Positions 41,504 through 51,841 of a stretch of 64,000 nucleotides of DNA are shown piece after piece. The notes under the pieces were generated by a model. It did not search any database and had not been told where the DNA came from. It saw only the letters and a program-made list of their open reading frames with translations. How positions within the stretch are numbered: the first letter of the stretch is position 1; the number at the start of each line of letters is the position of its first letter. Source of the stretch: Lewinellaceae bacterium. Lineage in GTDB: Bacteria; Bacteroidota; Bacteroidia; Chitinophagales; Saprospiraceae. A program made the translations under genes and the position numbers. The DNA lies in NCBI GenBank assembly GCA_020636075.1, contig JACJYO010000006.1, positions 372,001 through 436,000 of the forward strand, given 5' to 3'.

Positions 41504-44027
41504 AAATCAATTACCACTTTTGCATTTTCCTCTTCCATTTTGGCCCAGGTTGATTATCTTAAACGGGATTCCCAATCGAAATGAAGACCTCATCGCCATC
41601 CACCCCGCTGCCGAACCCGGGCAGTTTTGGGCCGCAGGCCTGACCCGTTCACTCGGGCAGGATGATTTACTTTTGCTGAAACTCGACTCCACCGGGCAGG
41701 TGCTTTGGGCCGATACCCTTGGCTCGCCGTTGCACAACGAAAATATTTTCGCCTTCGACCGGGATCCCGCCACCGGAGCGATGTGGATAGCGGGCAATCG
41801 CACCCTTTTTGGCGACCGTCTTCAGGAACCTGTCCTTATCCGGCTGGACGGTAGCGGGGCCGTCACCGCCGAAATTTTTGAAGCGGGCAGCTACAATTCC
41901 GACTACGGCATGTACTCCGTCAAAGCCCTCGCCGACGGCGGGGCTCTGGCCTACCAGACCGACCCGAGGACCAGAACACCCAGTCTCCGGCGCTACGATG
42001 CGGCAGGTACAAAATTGTGGACGGAGCAATTTTTCGATGCCAATGTCAGCCGGCCCAACCAGTCCTTTGCAGAACCGCCCGACGGCCGGTTTTTCACCAT
42101 CCGCCCGTATGGCAGTTTCTCCGGCAACAACTACCGGGCGGAGGTAAGCCTGCGCTCCGCATCCAACAACATCATCTGGGAAACCGACATCCAAAGCCCC
42201 ACCGGCACAAATATTACCCGTGCAGGCAGTATTTTGTATGACCCTACCGACAGCACGCTCGTCGTGTTCCACTGGGAAAATCAGAACAAACGGTTTTTGA
42301 CAAAAATCGGGACAGACATGCAGGTGCGCTGGCAGGTAGAGACCCAGCCCTTGCAGTCCAGCCTGTATCAACATCCCTGGCTTTTTACAGGCTCCGACGG
42401 GGGCATCGGGATGCTGTACGAAAAGGGCATCGAACTGCACAACCCCGAAACCGGTGCGCTCGTACAGTTTAGCGACCTCTCCTTCGGCAGCCCAAACTGG
42501 GACAAAGCGCTGCGGGGGGCTGCTTTTTCAACTGGAGGAGCCATAGCGGTCGTGGGAACGACTACGGCCACCGCCAGTTCAGATGGCTACTATGGCCTGC
42601 TCCATGGCGCCGATTTTACCTTGCTGGAAGAAAACTCTATTGGCACGGACGGCTTGCGGGATGACGATGTCAATCCCATCGTTGCCGCCACAGACGGCCA
42701 TGTTTTCCTGATGAGTGTTGCTGATTTGGGCCCGGCAAAAGGCTGGGATATCGTACTCCGCAAAATCGAGGCGGTGAGTGGCGAAGAAGTTTGGACCAAA
42801 AACTATGGCTCGCCAGGTACCGAAAGAAACCAGGATATTCTGGTATTGGCCGACGGCAATTTGCCTCATTCATGGCCGGGCAGGACAACCCCGGAGACAC
42901 CACGCGAATGCTTTTTTTAAAAATAAATCCCGACAACGGAGATGTTATTTTTCCAAGTCTTCAGCCCAATTGGCATGCACAATACACCATACGGGGGCTG
43001 CAACACCCGACGGCGGTGCTGTCATCGTTTTTCAGGGCAGCATCCCGCACCCCGATGCACCGGGCGGATTCGCATCCTGGCAACCGGACCAGGGGCTGCG
43101 CCTTTCCCCAATGGGTGAGGTGGTCTGGCGGAAATGGTTTGAACCGACCTGGTCACCCGGTCTGTTCGCAGGGAACTCATACATTGAACAGAGTGGTAGC
43201 CCTGCAGGACGGCTCCATGCTTGCCATCGGCCTGGAGGATGAATATGCCGGCCTCGTGCTGCGCATCGATGCCGAAAACGGCAACGTCACACTTGCTGTT
43301 ACCATCGATCCCGTGACCAGCAGCAATGACCGCAGGTTTACCGGCGCCACGAAGCCCCGAACGGCGACCTGCTGCTGCTGAACCGGAACCATCTGTCTGC
43401 GGACTCCTTGTGGCTCTACTATGAATATCGTCGGCAGCACCTCTTCGCGCAAAGGCTTCAAGTTTGGTGATTTCCACCGTTGGGGATCGTCGTTGCCCGC
43501 GCCCGACGGCGGGTTGCTGCTCGTGCTCTCGTTTAGTAATTCCAATTGGCTGATACCCGGCGGCCTGCGCGTGCTGCGGCTGACCGACGACTTTGAGGTG
43601 CTTTCGGAAACTATCCTGTACGACGATGTACTGGGTCCCAATGATGCCACCATGCTGCCGGATGGCTCCCTGGTATGACGGGCTTTTTCCGCCCCACGAA
43701 CAGCGATGATATGTTTTTGGTGAAAACGCTGCCGGTACCTGCGGTATCTACCCAGGAAAGCAGCAGCCTTCGCGTTTTTCCCAACCCGGTGGCTGCCGGG
43801 CAGGCGCTCAGATTTTCCTTGAAAATGAGTTCTAAACAAGGTGCAACTTGAGTTCCTTGGTCCGGACGGGCGGGTGCTGCAAGCCTTTTTTGAAGAAAAA
43901 ACAGGGTCGCAGCTGCTCATCAGCAAACACTGACCTCATCGGTCGCCAAAATTTGTTCATTGTCCGGGTGTCGGATGCGGACATTGGCAAGGCTGGTGTT
44001 AAACACAATTTGTTTTTTTCCTTTTGA
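41504..44027 (+). CDS. T9SS cargo protein with repeated quinoprotein-like strands
   Basis: A secreted protein of about 840 residues. The signal-like start reads KSITTFAFSSSILAQ from 41504, with no ATG in frame: an expected ATG before Lys appears as CCA, so the start is uncertain. The main part repeats short blocks about one datum being recorded and reported (LLLLKLDSTGQVLWADTLGS, LVLRIDAENGNVTLAVTI, IVLRKIEAVSGEEVWTKNYG), a beta-propeller-like pattern seen in PQQ-like and SBBP-type repeats. The C-terminus is a type A sorting domain (LRVFPNPVAAGQ, VQLEFLGPDGRVLQAFF, NLFIVRVSD) with TGA at 44025-44027. About six frame changes (near 42855, 43000, 43180, 43350, 43677 and 43835). Function unknown. 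Confidence 0.75.
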
Positions 44028-44047
44028 AAAAAAAAACAAAAACACAA

Positions 44048-44074
44048 TTTGTTTTTTAAATTGTTTTAAATTTG
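44048..44074 (+). promoter_or_regulatory. Candidate promoter for parE
   Basis: TTTG at 44048-44051 and TAAATTTG at 44067-44074, 15 bp apart, which is shorter than usual. AT-rich repeats of AACACAATTTG just upstream (44013 and 44041) also resemble a terminator for the preceding gene. Confidence 0.4.
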
Positions 44075-44218
44075 CTCCCTAATGCACATTCTCTTTTGTC
44101 AAACCGTCAAAACTGCATTACTTTGGGCGCCAATCATAAGACATCGAAAGCTGAAACGGGTACCGAAACCCTGGCTGAAAAAAATAACAAAAAACGAGCG
44201 ACGAAGCGCAGTAAAGCC

Positions 44219-46138
44219 ATGCAGGAAATCCGCTATACCGAAGACGAAATTAAATCACTCGACTGGCGCGAACACATCCGTCTGCGCCCGGGCATGTACA
44301 TCGGCAAACTTGGCGACGGCAGCAGCCCCGAAGACGGTATCTATGTGTTGCTAAAGGAGGTGCTCGATAATTCCATTGACGAATACGCCATGGGATTCGG
44401 CAAACAAATTGACGTGACCATCAACGAACATGGTGTCACGGTGCGCGACTATGGCCGCGGTATTCCGCTCGGCAAGGTGGTCGACGTGGTGAGCAAGATC
44501 AACACCGGCGCCAAATACGATTCCAAGGCGTTTAAGAAATCGGTAGGTCTGAATGGCGTGGGTACCAAGGCTGTGAATGCCCTTTCGGAATATTTCAAGG
44601 TGACCGCCGTACGCGACGGCAAGGCCAAGTGGGCGGAATTTCAGTTTGGCAACCTGAAAAAGAAAGCAAAACGAATCTACAAAAGAAGATAACGGCACGC
44701 TCATTCAGTTTAAGCCCGACAACGGCATGTTCCGCAATTTTCGCTGGGTGCATGATTACGTTGAGCAACAACTCTGGAATTATGCCTATCTGAATGCCGG
44801 CCTGCGGATCAATTTTAACGGCAAAACATTTTACTCCAAAAACGGCCTGCACGATCTGCTGAGCAAAAAAACCAATGCCGAGCACACCCGCTACCCGATC
44901 ATACACCTTGTTGGTGAAGACGTTGAAATCGCTCTGACCCATGGCGAGCACTATGGCGAACAGTACTACTCCTTCGTCAACGGCCAAAACACGACCCAGG
45001 GTGGTACGCACCTCAATGCCTTTCGGGAAGCACTGGTTAAAACGGTGCGCGATCACTTCAAGAAAAATTTTGAAGCCAAGGATATTCGCGAGAGCGTCAT
45101 CGCTGCGGTAAGTGTGCGGGTGGAAGAACCGGTATTTGAATCGCAAACCAAAACCCGTTTGGGTTCGGATAAAATTGCGCCCGACGGCCCCAACATCCGA
45201 ACCTGGATGAGTGACTTTCTGACCAAAGCGCTCGACAATTATTTGCACGAAAATACCGAGGTAGCTGGCCAGATGCTCAAACGCATCCAGCAGTCTGAAC
45301 GCGAGCGCAAGGAAATTGCCGGAGTAAAAAAACTGGCCAACCAACGCGCCAAAGCGGCCAATATCCACAACAAAAAACTGCGTGATTGCCGCTACCACCT
45401 CAACGAAAAAGGTCCGGACGATGCCCGGGAAAACAGTACGATCTTCATCACGGAGGGTGATTCCGCCAGTGGCTCGCTCACCAAATCGCGCGATGTGAAC
45501 ACCCAGGCTGTATTTAGTCTGCGCGGCAAGCCGCTCAACTGCTATGGCCTCACCAAAAAAATCGTGTACCAAAACGAGGAGTTCAACCTGCTCCAGCACG
45601 CACTCAACATCGAGGATTCGCTGGATGACCTGCGCTACAACCGCGTGGTTATCGCCACCGATGCCGATGTGGACGGCATGCACATCCGGCTGCTGTTGCT
45701 GACCTTTTTTCTTCAGTTTTTCCCCGATCTGGTGCGCAACCACCACTTGTATATCCTGGAAACGCCGCTGTTTCGCGTGCGCGACAAACGGCAAACGTTT
45801 TATTGCTACTCCGAGGCTGAAAAACAGGAGGCGATTCAGAAGTTGCGGGGCAAGCCGGAGATCACCCGTTTCAAAGGATTGGGGAAATCTCACCCAACGA
45901 ATTTGCCGGGTTCATCAATGAGAACATGCGCCTGGAGCCGGTGATCCTGCCGGAAGAAACTAACCTCGACCATGTGCTCAGTTACTACATGGGTAAGAAT
46001 ACACCGGAGCGCCAGGAGTTTATCATCGATAATTTGCGGGTGGAAATGGATATGGTAACCACGGACCTCCGGTCAGGGGATTCGGAAGAAACGGAAGATG
46101 GCACGGTAGAACTGGAAACAGCAGAATCCGGCACTTAA
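44219..46138 (+). CDS. parE: DNA topoisomerase IV subunit B (ParE/GyrB family)
   Basis: The ATPase subunit of a type IIA topoisomerase that relaxes and decatenates DNA together with ParC. I chose ATG 44219 (MQEIRYTEDEIKSLDWREHI). An in-frame Lys-rich stretch upstream could be a longer N-terminus with a non-ATG start. Motifs: RLRPGMYIGKLGDG, EVLDNSIDEYAMGF, VRDYGRGIPLG, VGLNGVGTKAVNALSEYF (GHKL ATP site), STIFITEGDSASGSL (TOPRIM EGDSA) and VVIATDADVDGMHIRLLLL (DADxDG). Two frame changes: near 44680, and near 45886, where GGGG for GGGGG breaks GLGEISPNEF. About 640 residues. Its breakage by single bases in this essential gene is the best evidence that frame breaks in the window are sequence errors. 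Confidence 0.95.
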
Positions 46139-46350
46139 CTCAGCTACCTTCGAACGAATAAATTGTCTTTGCGTTGGTGGAAGGCATTCCACCTGTGGGT
46201 TGGTTCAATTTTCAATTTGGAGCCATGGAGGTCAAATCTGGGAAGGTAATCGGGAAGGGCTTACAAATGGAAAAACATATAAAATTGCTTTTGGTGGCTT
46301 TTGGTGTGGAAGACATTCCGCCGGTGCCACGGAGGTTAAATCTTATACAA

Positions 46351-46632
46351 ATGCGTATAAAAACTGTGGCATGCCGCTTAAGCGCGACCCAGAAGGGGGC
46401 GGCACTAACGCCGACGGTTCCAAGTCTGTGATGTATTGCAGTCGTTGCTACGAAAATGGCGCTTTTACACGCCCGGATTGTACGGTGACAGAAATGCAGG
46501 AATTGGTTAAAGGGAAAATGCGTGAAATGGGTTTTCCGGGTTTTCTGGCCGGCCTTTTTACCGCTGGTCGTAATCCGGACCTCTGGTCCGGTTTTTTGGC
46601 CCGGAATATTTCCAGGTTGAAACGCTGGTCGC
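46351..46632 (+). CDS. Small putative zinc-ribbon protein with an in-frame insertion
   Basis: A short protein of the zinc-ribbon (PF12674-like) family. The core CGMPLKRDPEGGGTNADGSK then YCSRCYENGAFTRPDCTV gives the CxxC-type metal site. It is followed by the conserved tail EMQELVKGKMREMGFPGFLA, and the family's usual end (IPxLKRW) appears as ISRLKRW. A start at 46351 with one base change just after it fits best. Between FTAG and ISRLKRW lies a 13-codon insertion (46569-46607) made of a palindromic unit, which I mark separately. The frame stays open beyond RWS into the next palindrome, so the stop is unclear. Function unknown; zinc-ribbon proteins of this type are usually small cytoplasmic proteins. 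Confidence 0.7.
46569..46607 (+). repeat. Palindromic 39-nt insertion within the zinc-ribbon gene
   Basis: It codes RNPDLWSGFLARN in frame, between FTAG and ISRLKRW. Its core is CCGGACC-tct-GGTCCGG (46575-46591), followed by TTTTTTGGCCCGG. The same core lies 50 bp downstream in the large inverted repeat 46627-46686. Removing 39 nt restores the family's expected C-terminal sequence. Confidence 0.65.
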
Positions 46633-46686
46633 AACCCGGACCTCTGGTCCGGTTTTTTGCCCGGACCAGAGGTCCGGGTTACGACC
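46627..46686. repeat. Large perfect inverted repeat at a convergent junction
   Basis: AACCCGGACCTCTGGTCCGG (46633-46652) pairs perfectly with its complement at 46661-46680 around an 8-nt T-rich loop, and GGTCG/CGACC extends both arms. The TAA stop of the minus-strand NMN adenylyltransferase gene (complement of 46679-46681) lies in the right arm. It ends both converging genes. Confidence 0.9.
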
Positions 46687-47560
46687 AAAAGGACACGAGC
46701 AATTCAAACAAAGGCTGGTGTTCCGGTACAAAATGGTGGCTACGCAACTTGGAAACCTCTATCCATCGAAGTTCGGCAATATCGTCGTTTGGGCTGGGTT
46801 CGCCGTCGACCAGTCGGCAGGCGTAAAGGTGGGTGATGATGGAGTCCAGCGAGCCACGATAGCGCCAGTCGTTGATCTGGCAAGAACCCAGGTACGTCAG
46901 TTCATCCACTTCAATTTCTCCACATTCTTCAAACATCTCGCGTAGGGCAGCCATTTCATAGCTTTCATCGGAGGGGTCGGTAAAGCCACCGGGGAGGCGG
47001 AGTTTGGTTTCGTTTTCTTTACGCGCCAGGAGCAACTCCTGATACTCAGATCGAAAAATAGCGATGTCCACCGTTGGGTACACGGTTGGGTAGCGGTTGA
47101 GCGCAGCATAAAGTACGCCTGCGCGAAAGTCGCGCGGGTTGTTCATTTCTTCCGGAATTACGTCCTCCTGAAATTCATCTTCGTCGGCATCCAATGCTTC
47201 GGCTTGAAACCGGCCGGAATAACAATCCACAAAACCTTCCTGGCTTCCATAGAGAATTACCGGCATTTCCGGGCGCAGCTCCATGATCCGGCGGTCGAGT
47301 TCCTGGCTCCAGATCCGGTCGTCGGGAAGATCGGGCATTTCGTATACGGCAATTTTTTCACCGTATTTTTCATAGAAAAGTTGAACCCGGGATTGCCAGT
47401 CAAGCGGGTTTCGGTCGCTGGGGGCTGGGTTGGAACCGAGAAAAATCAATACATGCCGGTGTTTCTTTTGAACCTTTCCGATGAGTTGTTCGTGTACGGC
47501 ATTCAATTCAAAAACCTGAAAGCGGCCAATAAAGATTCCAGTGCCGGATGGTGTCGCCAT
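46679..47560 (-). CDS. Bifunctional NMN adenylyltransferase / Nudix hydrolase
   Basis: An intact frame of 293 residues, MATPSGTGIFIGRFQVFELN to LFELLVSFWS. The N-terminal half is a nucleotidyltransferase fold (GRFQ opening, NPLDWQSRVQLFYEKYG) that would make NAD from NMN and ATP. The usual HxxH catalytic pair reads NAVH here, so the first His is Asn. The C-terminal half is a Nudix domain (LRLPGGFTDPSDESYEMAAL and REMFEECGE), acting on ADP-ribose-like substrates in known homologues. This two-domain layout matches cyanobacterial and Bacteroidota NadM-Nudix proteins and links NAD synthesis to ADP-ribose recycling. The TAA stop lies in a palindrome. Confidence 0.9.
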   Translation of the reverse strand: MATPSGTGIFIGRFQVFELNAVHEQLIGKVQKKHRHVLIFLGSNPAPSDRNPLDWQSRVQLFYEKYGEKIAVYEMPDLPDDRIWSQELDRRIMELRPEMPVILYGSQEGFVDCYSGRFQAEALDADEDEFQEDVIPEEMNNPRDFRAGVLYAALNRYPTVYPTVDIAIFRSEYQELLLARKENETKLRLPGGFTDPSDESYEMAALREMFEECGEIEVDELTYLGSCQINDWRYRGSLDSIITHLYACRLVDGEPSPNDDIAELRWIEVSKLRSHHFVPEHQPLFELLVSFWS

Positions 47561-48066
47561 GAATTGGTGTGTTTATCCGGCGAAAGGTAATAAAAAGCAG
47601 TGCGTATGCTGGAAAACTAGCGTTGGGTTGGGTATAAAAAAAACCGCCCTTGAAGCTGTAGCTTCAAGAACGATTTTAGGCTGGGGCCATTATGGTTGTT
47701 TGTGGAGGTCGTTTGTGATAATACGGACAAGCGTTATCAAAAAGTTCTATGGAAGGGTTTACCTGGGGGTTGGGTACTATTTCTGACGGATTTTTACGCA
47801 TCCAGTAGTGTGTTCTGGATTTGTATCAACAAAACAACAGGACAACTTCAAACCAGTCAAGTTCAAACCAATAACTGTGTCGTTTGAATAAATAACTGTG
47901 CAGGTCTTGTGTGCCGGCCCTGTTTGCCGGGATGTCCGATGTCAATTAAGGTTAAAATTTGGGCCTCGGAGCTACTTGCACGGTTATGCATTCAAACCGC
48001 ACAGTTATGAATTAGATGTATTTTGTTGGGGCAATGCGCGTACCTTTTACCAGAAATATCCACCTG
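47561..48066. other. Non-coding divergent gap with one palindrome
   Basis: About 500 bp between the NMN adenylyltransferase (-) and the kinase (+). It contains CTTGAAGC-tgta-GCTTCAAG at 47649-47668 (8-bp perfect arms). I saw no gene with family support and no confident TAnnTTTG promoter. Confidence 0.5.
47649..47668. repeat. CTTGAAGC-tgta-GCTTCAAG palindrome
   Basis: 8-bp perfect arms with a 4-nt loop, 89 bp upstream of the minus-strand gene start at 47560. Another member of the varied palindrome set, here at a gene beginning rather than an end. Confidence 0.8.
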
Positions 48067-51000
48067 ATGCGCTTTGGCTGGACCATTTATCTGATCTTTT
48101 TTTTCAATTTACTGGCAGCACAAATGCCGGCCTACCTGCATTATACCGTACAGGATGGTTTGCCCAGCAATCTGGTTTATTGCGGCTTGCAGGACCGCCG
48201 TGGCCTCCTTTGGTTTGGCACCGATAAGGGCCTGGCCTGTTTTGACGGAAGTCGCTTCCGTATTTACAGTATGGCGGATGGCCTGCCGGACCCGGAAGTG
48301 CTGTTCATGCGGGAAGATTCAGAAGGGCGTTTGTGGTTGTTTTGTTTCCGGAAAAAACCCTGTTACATGCTCAATGGCAAGATTGTCACCGAAAAAGATG
48401 ATCCCGTATTGGCAAACATGGAGTTTGAAACAGGGCAATGGGATTTGTCTGAACTGCCGGATTCCGGCGTTTGGTTAACCGGTGGCAGCGAACAGGTGTA
48501 TAATATTACAAAAGACAGCTTCCAGACAGTCAACTTCCCGGACCCTGTTGTAGGCTTCAGACAATTAGCCGGAACTACTTTTATCCTTGGACGCATGGGG
48601 ATCATGTACTATTCCCCAACCGGTACAATTGAGTGGGCATACCGCACAAACGCCAAAGCCTTTGGCCACCCTTCCTACACTGTTTCCGGAAACCGGTTGC
48701 TGTTTGTTTATCAAAGCTTGTCGATATTGTTTGAGTGGTCTGGCAGCCAGTTTCGTGTTATAGATGAGGTGAAACAACCAACCGGGCAAACATATACCGA
48801 CAGTAAGGGCCGGTTCTGGATTTGCTCCCCGATGAGTGGAGCCGTACTTTTTGACAATAATACGGGTGACTTAAGCAATCCGGTGGTGTATCTACCCGAT
48901 AAAAAGGTCATACGGGTTTTTGAAGATTCCGAGAAAAACCTGTGGTTTTGTACGGTAAACGAGGGACTCTATGTCTTACCGCAAAATACGGCCATAAACT
49001 TCCGCGACGAGGCAGGCTTCCCGTCCAAAAATATTCGCAGTATAGCCCGTGCCGACAACGGTGAAATTCTGATTGGCGATGATGCCGGCCATTTCCACAT
49101 TTTGGGAAATGGCAAAAAACCGCGCTATGTTTCTGTTGGTTCGCAAGATGGCTATAATCTGATCCGGCAGATCATCCCAGCGGGCCCTGGCGCTTTTTAT
49201 GCTGCAACGGATGAAGGACTTTATTTGGTAGACAAGAATTACAGCCGGATTGTTAATCTCGATTTGCCAACCAGCCTGAAATCCATGTGGCTGGAAGGTG
49301 ATTCATTATGGGTTGGAACAGCAACTGCGTTGATGTTACACAATGTAAAAACCAAAGCACAAAAGGTTTTCATCCACAAACGCTTTACCGTCGTATCGGC
49401 TGATACTGAAAAAAATATTTGGGCCGGAAGCATCGATGGATTGTATTCGAGTCAGGACAGTTTTCAGATGAATTGGGGAAACCGGTTTCCCATCCTGAAA
49501 AAGCGTATCGTTACTATGAAATCCAATGGCGCTGGTAAACTTTGGGTGGTTACTCCGGAAGACGGCCTTTTGTCCGTTGAAATCAGCGGTGGTAAGGTAC
49601 TTGCGGTTCATGTAATGAATGAACAGCCTCAAATGAAAACCCCAATTGACAATATCCAATCAATTTATGTCCAGGGAAACGGGACCATTTGGATGGCTAC
49701 TAATCGTGGGGTTTATGGGCTGGCCAAAAAAGGGGTTATTACGCACTTTTCAACTTTTGACGGCCTGGCCGACGACGATGTGAATGCTGTGCTCGTGCAC
49801 AACGATACGCTTTGGGCTTGTACTGTATCGGGACTAACCTGCCTGCAATTGAGATCCGGTCTTGAATCCGGACAATTCCAGTCGCTTATCGTTAACCTGC
49901 GGTACCAGCAACGCAACAAATCGGTTGAAGTACACTTGCTGGATTCGATCCTTCCACAAAAGAAAATTATCCGGTTAGATCCCGATGTTTCTAACCTGGC
50001 CTTCGACCTGACCGGACTCGATTACAAATGCCGGGGAAATCTGAGTTTTCAGATTGTACAAACCAGGCTCCTGTTGCCGTTCTGCTGGTGGACATTTGAC
50101 AACCTGATCAGTTGGGTCGGTAGTGGGTTTAAAGGCAAAAGCGATACCACCCAGGAATCGAGCGGGACATACAGCCTCGGCGCATTTTTGCCACCCGGCA
50201 AATATCAATTCAAGGTGACAGCCCTCAGAGTCTCCGGAGTCCCAAGCGCGTTGCCAGATACCTGGACAGTGCTCAAGTTGCCCTATTGGTACCAGGTGCT
50301 TTGGTTTCAGCTCCTGATTTGGGGATTTGTAACCTATATCATTTGGCGGATTTATCGCGGGCGAATGGCCTACAGGGAAATTCAGGCCACGGCTTCCGGG
50401 CTTCAACTCCAGGCACTCCAGGCACAAATGAATCCGCATTTTATCGGGAATGCGGTTAATGCCATTCAGCAGTTTTTACATCCGCCCAACCCGGAAAAAA
50501 CAAGTGAATACATTGCGATCTTTATGCGGCTTTTGCGCCGGACCATGGATTTTTCAGAGCGCAGCTTTATATCCTTTGAAGAAGAATTGGACTACATTGA
50601 AGAGTACCTCCAACTTACACACCTGCGATTTGAAAACCGATTCAAATACACTATTTCGGGCGCTGAACAGATTCCTCCGGACATGCCCATACCGTCTATG
50701 CTGATTCAACCGGTGCTTGAAAATGCAACTTTGCATGGTATCGCGCCTGAAGGCACAGCATTCCTGCAACTGGCTTTTAAGATCGAAGGCGACTATTTTC
50801 AATGCAGCCTGTCCGATAACGGCTTGGGTTTCAAAGAAACACAGCGGCTAAAACGGCTCCATAATGTGGAACGGGATTCCAAAGGGCTGGCTATCTTGCA
50901 AAAAAAAATAAACACCCTGAACAAATTGTACGACTTGGAGTTAGAAATGGAAATGCAGGATTTGTCCGATCTGGATAATTCCAATGGTTCCGGAACACGC

Positions 51001-51075
51001 GTAACCTTTCGTTTATGCTTGAGTAAAATATGGAAAGTAAATCACCAGCTACCGCAAACCATCCTCGTGAATTGA
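48067..51075 (+). CDS. Sensor histidine kinase with N-terminal two-component-regulator propeller
   Basis: Intact, 1002 residues from ATG 48067 (an in-frame ATG also lies at 48016). A signal peptide (MRFGWTIYLIFFFNLLAAQ) is followed by propeller repeats (GLPSNLVYCGLQDRRGLLWF and DGLADDDVNAVLVHNDTLWA are typical Reg_prop units). Then come a Y_Y_Y-like domain (YSLGAFLPPGKYQFKVTALR) and one membrane helix (LWFQLLIWGFVTYIIWRIY, about residue 745). The kinase is of the LytS type: LQAQMNPHFIGNAVNAIQQF (H box), EEELDYIEEYLQLTHLRFE, and an ATPase with ENATLHGI and DNGLGF. In most LytS kinases the H box reads NPHFIFN; here it is NPHFIGN. It would sense an outside signal and pass phosphate to the LytTR regulator that overlaps its end. 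Confidence 0.92.
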   Translation: MRFGWTIYLIFFFNLLAAQMPAYLHYTVQDGLPSNLVYCGLQDRRGLLWFGTDKGLACFDGSRFRIYSMADGLPDPEVLFMREDSEGRLWLFCFRKKPCYMLNGKIVTEKDDPVLANMEFETGQWDLSELPDSGVWLTGGSEQVYNITKDSFQTVNFPDPVVGFRQLAGTTFILGRMGIMYYSPTGTIEWAYRTNAKAFGHPSYTVSGNRLLFVYQSLSILFEWSGSQFRVIDEVKQPTGQTYTDSKGRFWICSPMSGAVLFDNNTGDLSNPVVYLPDKKVIRVFEDSEKNLWFCTVNEGLYVLPQNTAINFRDEAGFPSKNIRSIARADNGEILIGDDAGHFHILGNGKKPRYVSVGSQDGYNLIRQIIPAGPGAFYAATDEGLYLVDKNYSRIVNLDLPTSLKSMWLEGDSLWVGTATALMLHNVKTKAQKVFIHKRFTVVSADTEKNIWAGSIDGLYSSQDSFQMNWGNRFPILKKRIVTMKSNGAGKLWVVTPEDGLLSVEISGGKVLAVHVMNEQPQMKTPIDNIQSIYVQGNGTIWMATNRGVYGLAKKGVITHFSTFDGLADDDVNAVLVHNDTLWACTVSGLTCLQLRSGLESGQFQSLIVNLRYQQRNKSVEVHLLDSILPQKKIIRLDPDVSNLAFDLTGLDYKCRGNLSFQIVQTRLLLPFCWWTFDNLISWVGSGFKGKSDTTQESSGTYSLGAFLPPGKYQFKVTALRVSGVPSALPDTWTVLKLPYWYQVLWFQLLIWGFVTYIIWRIYRGRMAYREIQATASGLQLQALQAQMNPHFIGNAVNAIQQFLHPPNPEKTSEYIAIFMRLLRRTMDFSERSFISFEEELDYIEEYLQLTHLRFENRFKYTISGAEQIPPDMPIPSMLIQPVLENATLHGIAPEGTAFLQLAFKIEGDYFQCSLSDNGLGFKETQRLKRLHNVERDSKGLAILQKKINTLNKLYDLELEMEMQDLSDLDNSNGSGTRVTFRLCLSKIWKVNHQLPQTILVN

Positions 51076-51824
51076 CCCTTCGTGCACTTCTTGTAGACGA
51101 CGAGATGGGTGCAATTAACGCCTTGCGAAATATGTTGCATGAATATTGCCCGCAAGTACAAATCGGCGGTATTGCCGCTTCAGTACAGGAAGCCATATCC
51201 GCTGCTGCTGCGGTACAACCGGATATCGTTTTTCTGGACATTCAAATGCCCCCGCTTGGCAGTGGGTTCGATTTTTTGCAACAATTTCCCGATCCTACTT
51301 TTGGCGTTATTTTCACGACGGCTTACCCCAAATATGCCATTCAGGCCATAAACACCATTCAACCCTGGGCATACCTGGTCAAACCATTCAGTGTTTCCGA
51401 GCTAAAAAAAGCGGTTGCCGTAGCGGTGGATAAAGTTTATGAAAGAAACAAACGCGAAAACCGCGCGAAAAGCCTGATCATCCAGGATAGCCGCAAAGGC
51501 ACTGTTGTGATCCGGCTGGATCATATTATTTATTGCAAAGCAGCAGGGAGCTTTACTGAAATTCAGGTGTTTCGGGCAGGCAAAGTGGAAACGATCACCA
51601 CTTCCCGCAACCTCGGCGAATACGACAACGAGCTGGCCGACACCCAATTTTGCCGAACCCACCACAGCTACCTGGTCAACCTAAACTATGTCCGACGTTT
51701 TGAGCGTACCGGCCGCAATGGCATTGTACACCTCAACCCGCCCGGCTACTTTGCCCGGGTATCCGTAGCGAAAATGGACGAGTTTTTAGTCGCCCTGGAA
51801 AAGTTCACCCAACTAGCCGGCTGA
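51030..51824 (+). CDS. LytTR-family response regulator
   Basis: Intact, 264 residues, starting 46 bp inside the kinase's 3' end, so the two are translationally coupled. The receiver domain (residues about 15-135) has LLVDDE, the phospho-acceptor Asp70 in IVFLDIQMPP, FTTAYPKYA and LVKPFS. The C-terminal LytTR DNA-binding domain follows (DHIIYCKAAGSFTEIQVF, FCRTHHSYLVNLNYVRRFER). Activation would alter transcription at sites with the LytTR direct-repeat motif, which I did not find. The nearest gene after it is the giant adhesin-like gene in the opposite direction, with only 17 bp between the stops. Confidence 0.93.
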   Translation: MESKSPATANHPRELTLRALLVDDEMGAINALRNMLHEYCPQVQIGGIAASVQEAISAAAAVQPDIVFLDIQMPPLGSGFDFLQQFPDPTFGVIFTTAYPKYAIQAINTIQPWAYLVKPFSVSELKKAVAVAVDKVYERNKRENRAKSLIIQDSRKGTVVIRLDHIIYCKAAGSFTEIQVFRAGKVETITTSRNLGEYDNELADTQFCRTHHSYLVNLNYVRRFERTGRNGIVHLNPPGYFARVSVAKMDEFLVALEKFTQLAG

Positions 51825-51841
51825 TCCGGTCACCGCTTTTT

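Noticed and set aside
1402..46138. Wholesale gene decay (pseudogenes)
   Set aside because: The same one-base shifts occur in parE and other genes expected to be essential, almost always in short homopolymers, while the sequence on both sides stays conserved. Sequence error is the simpler reading.
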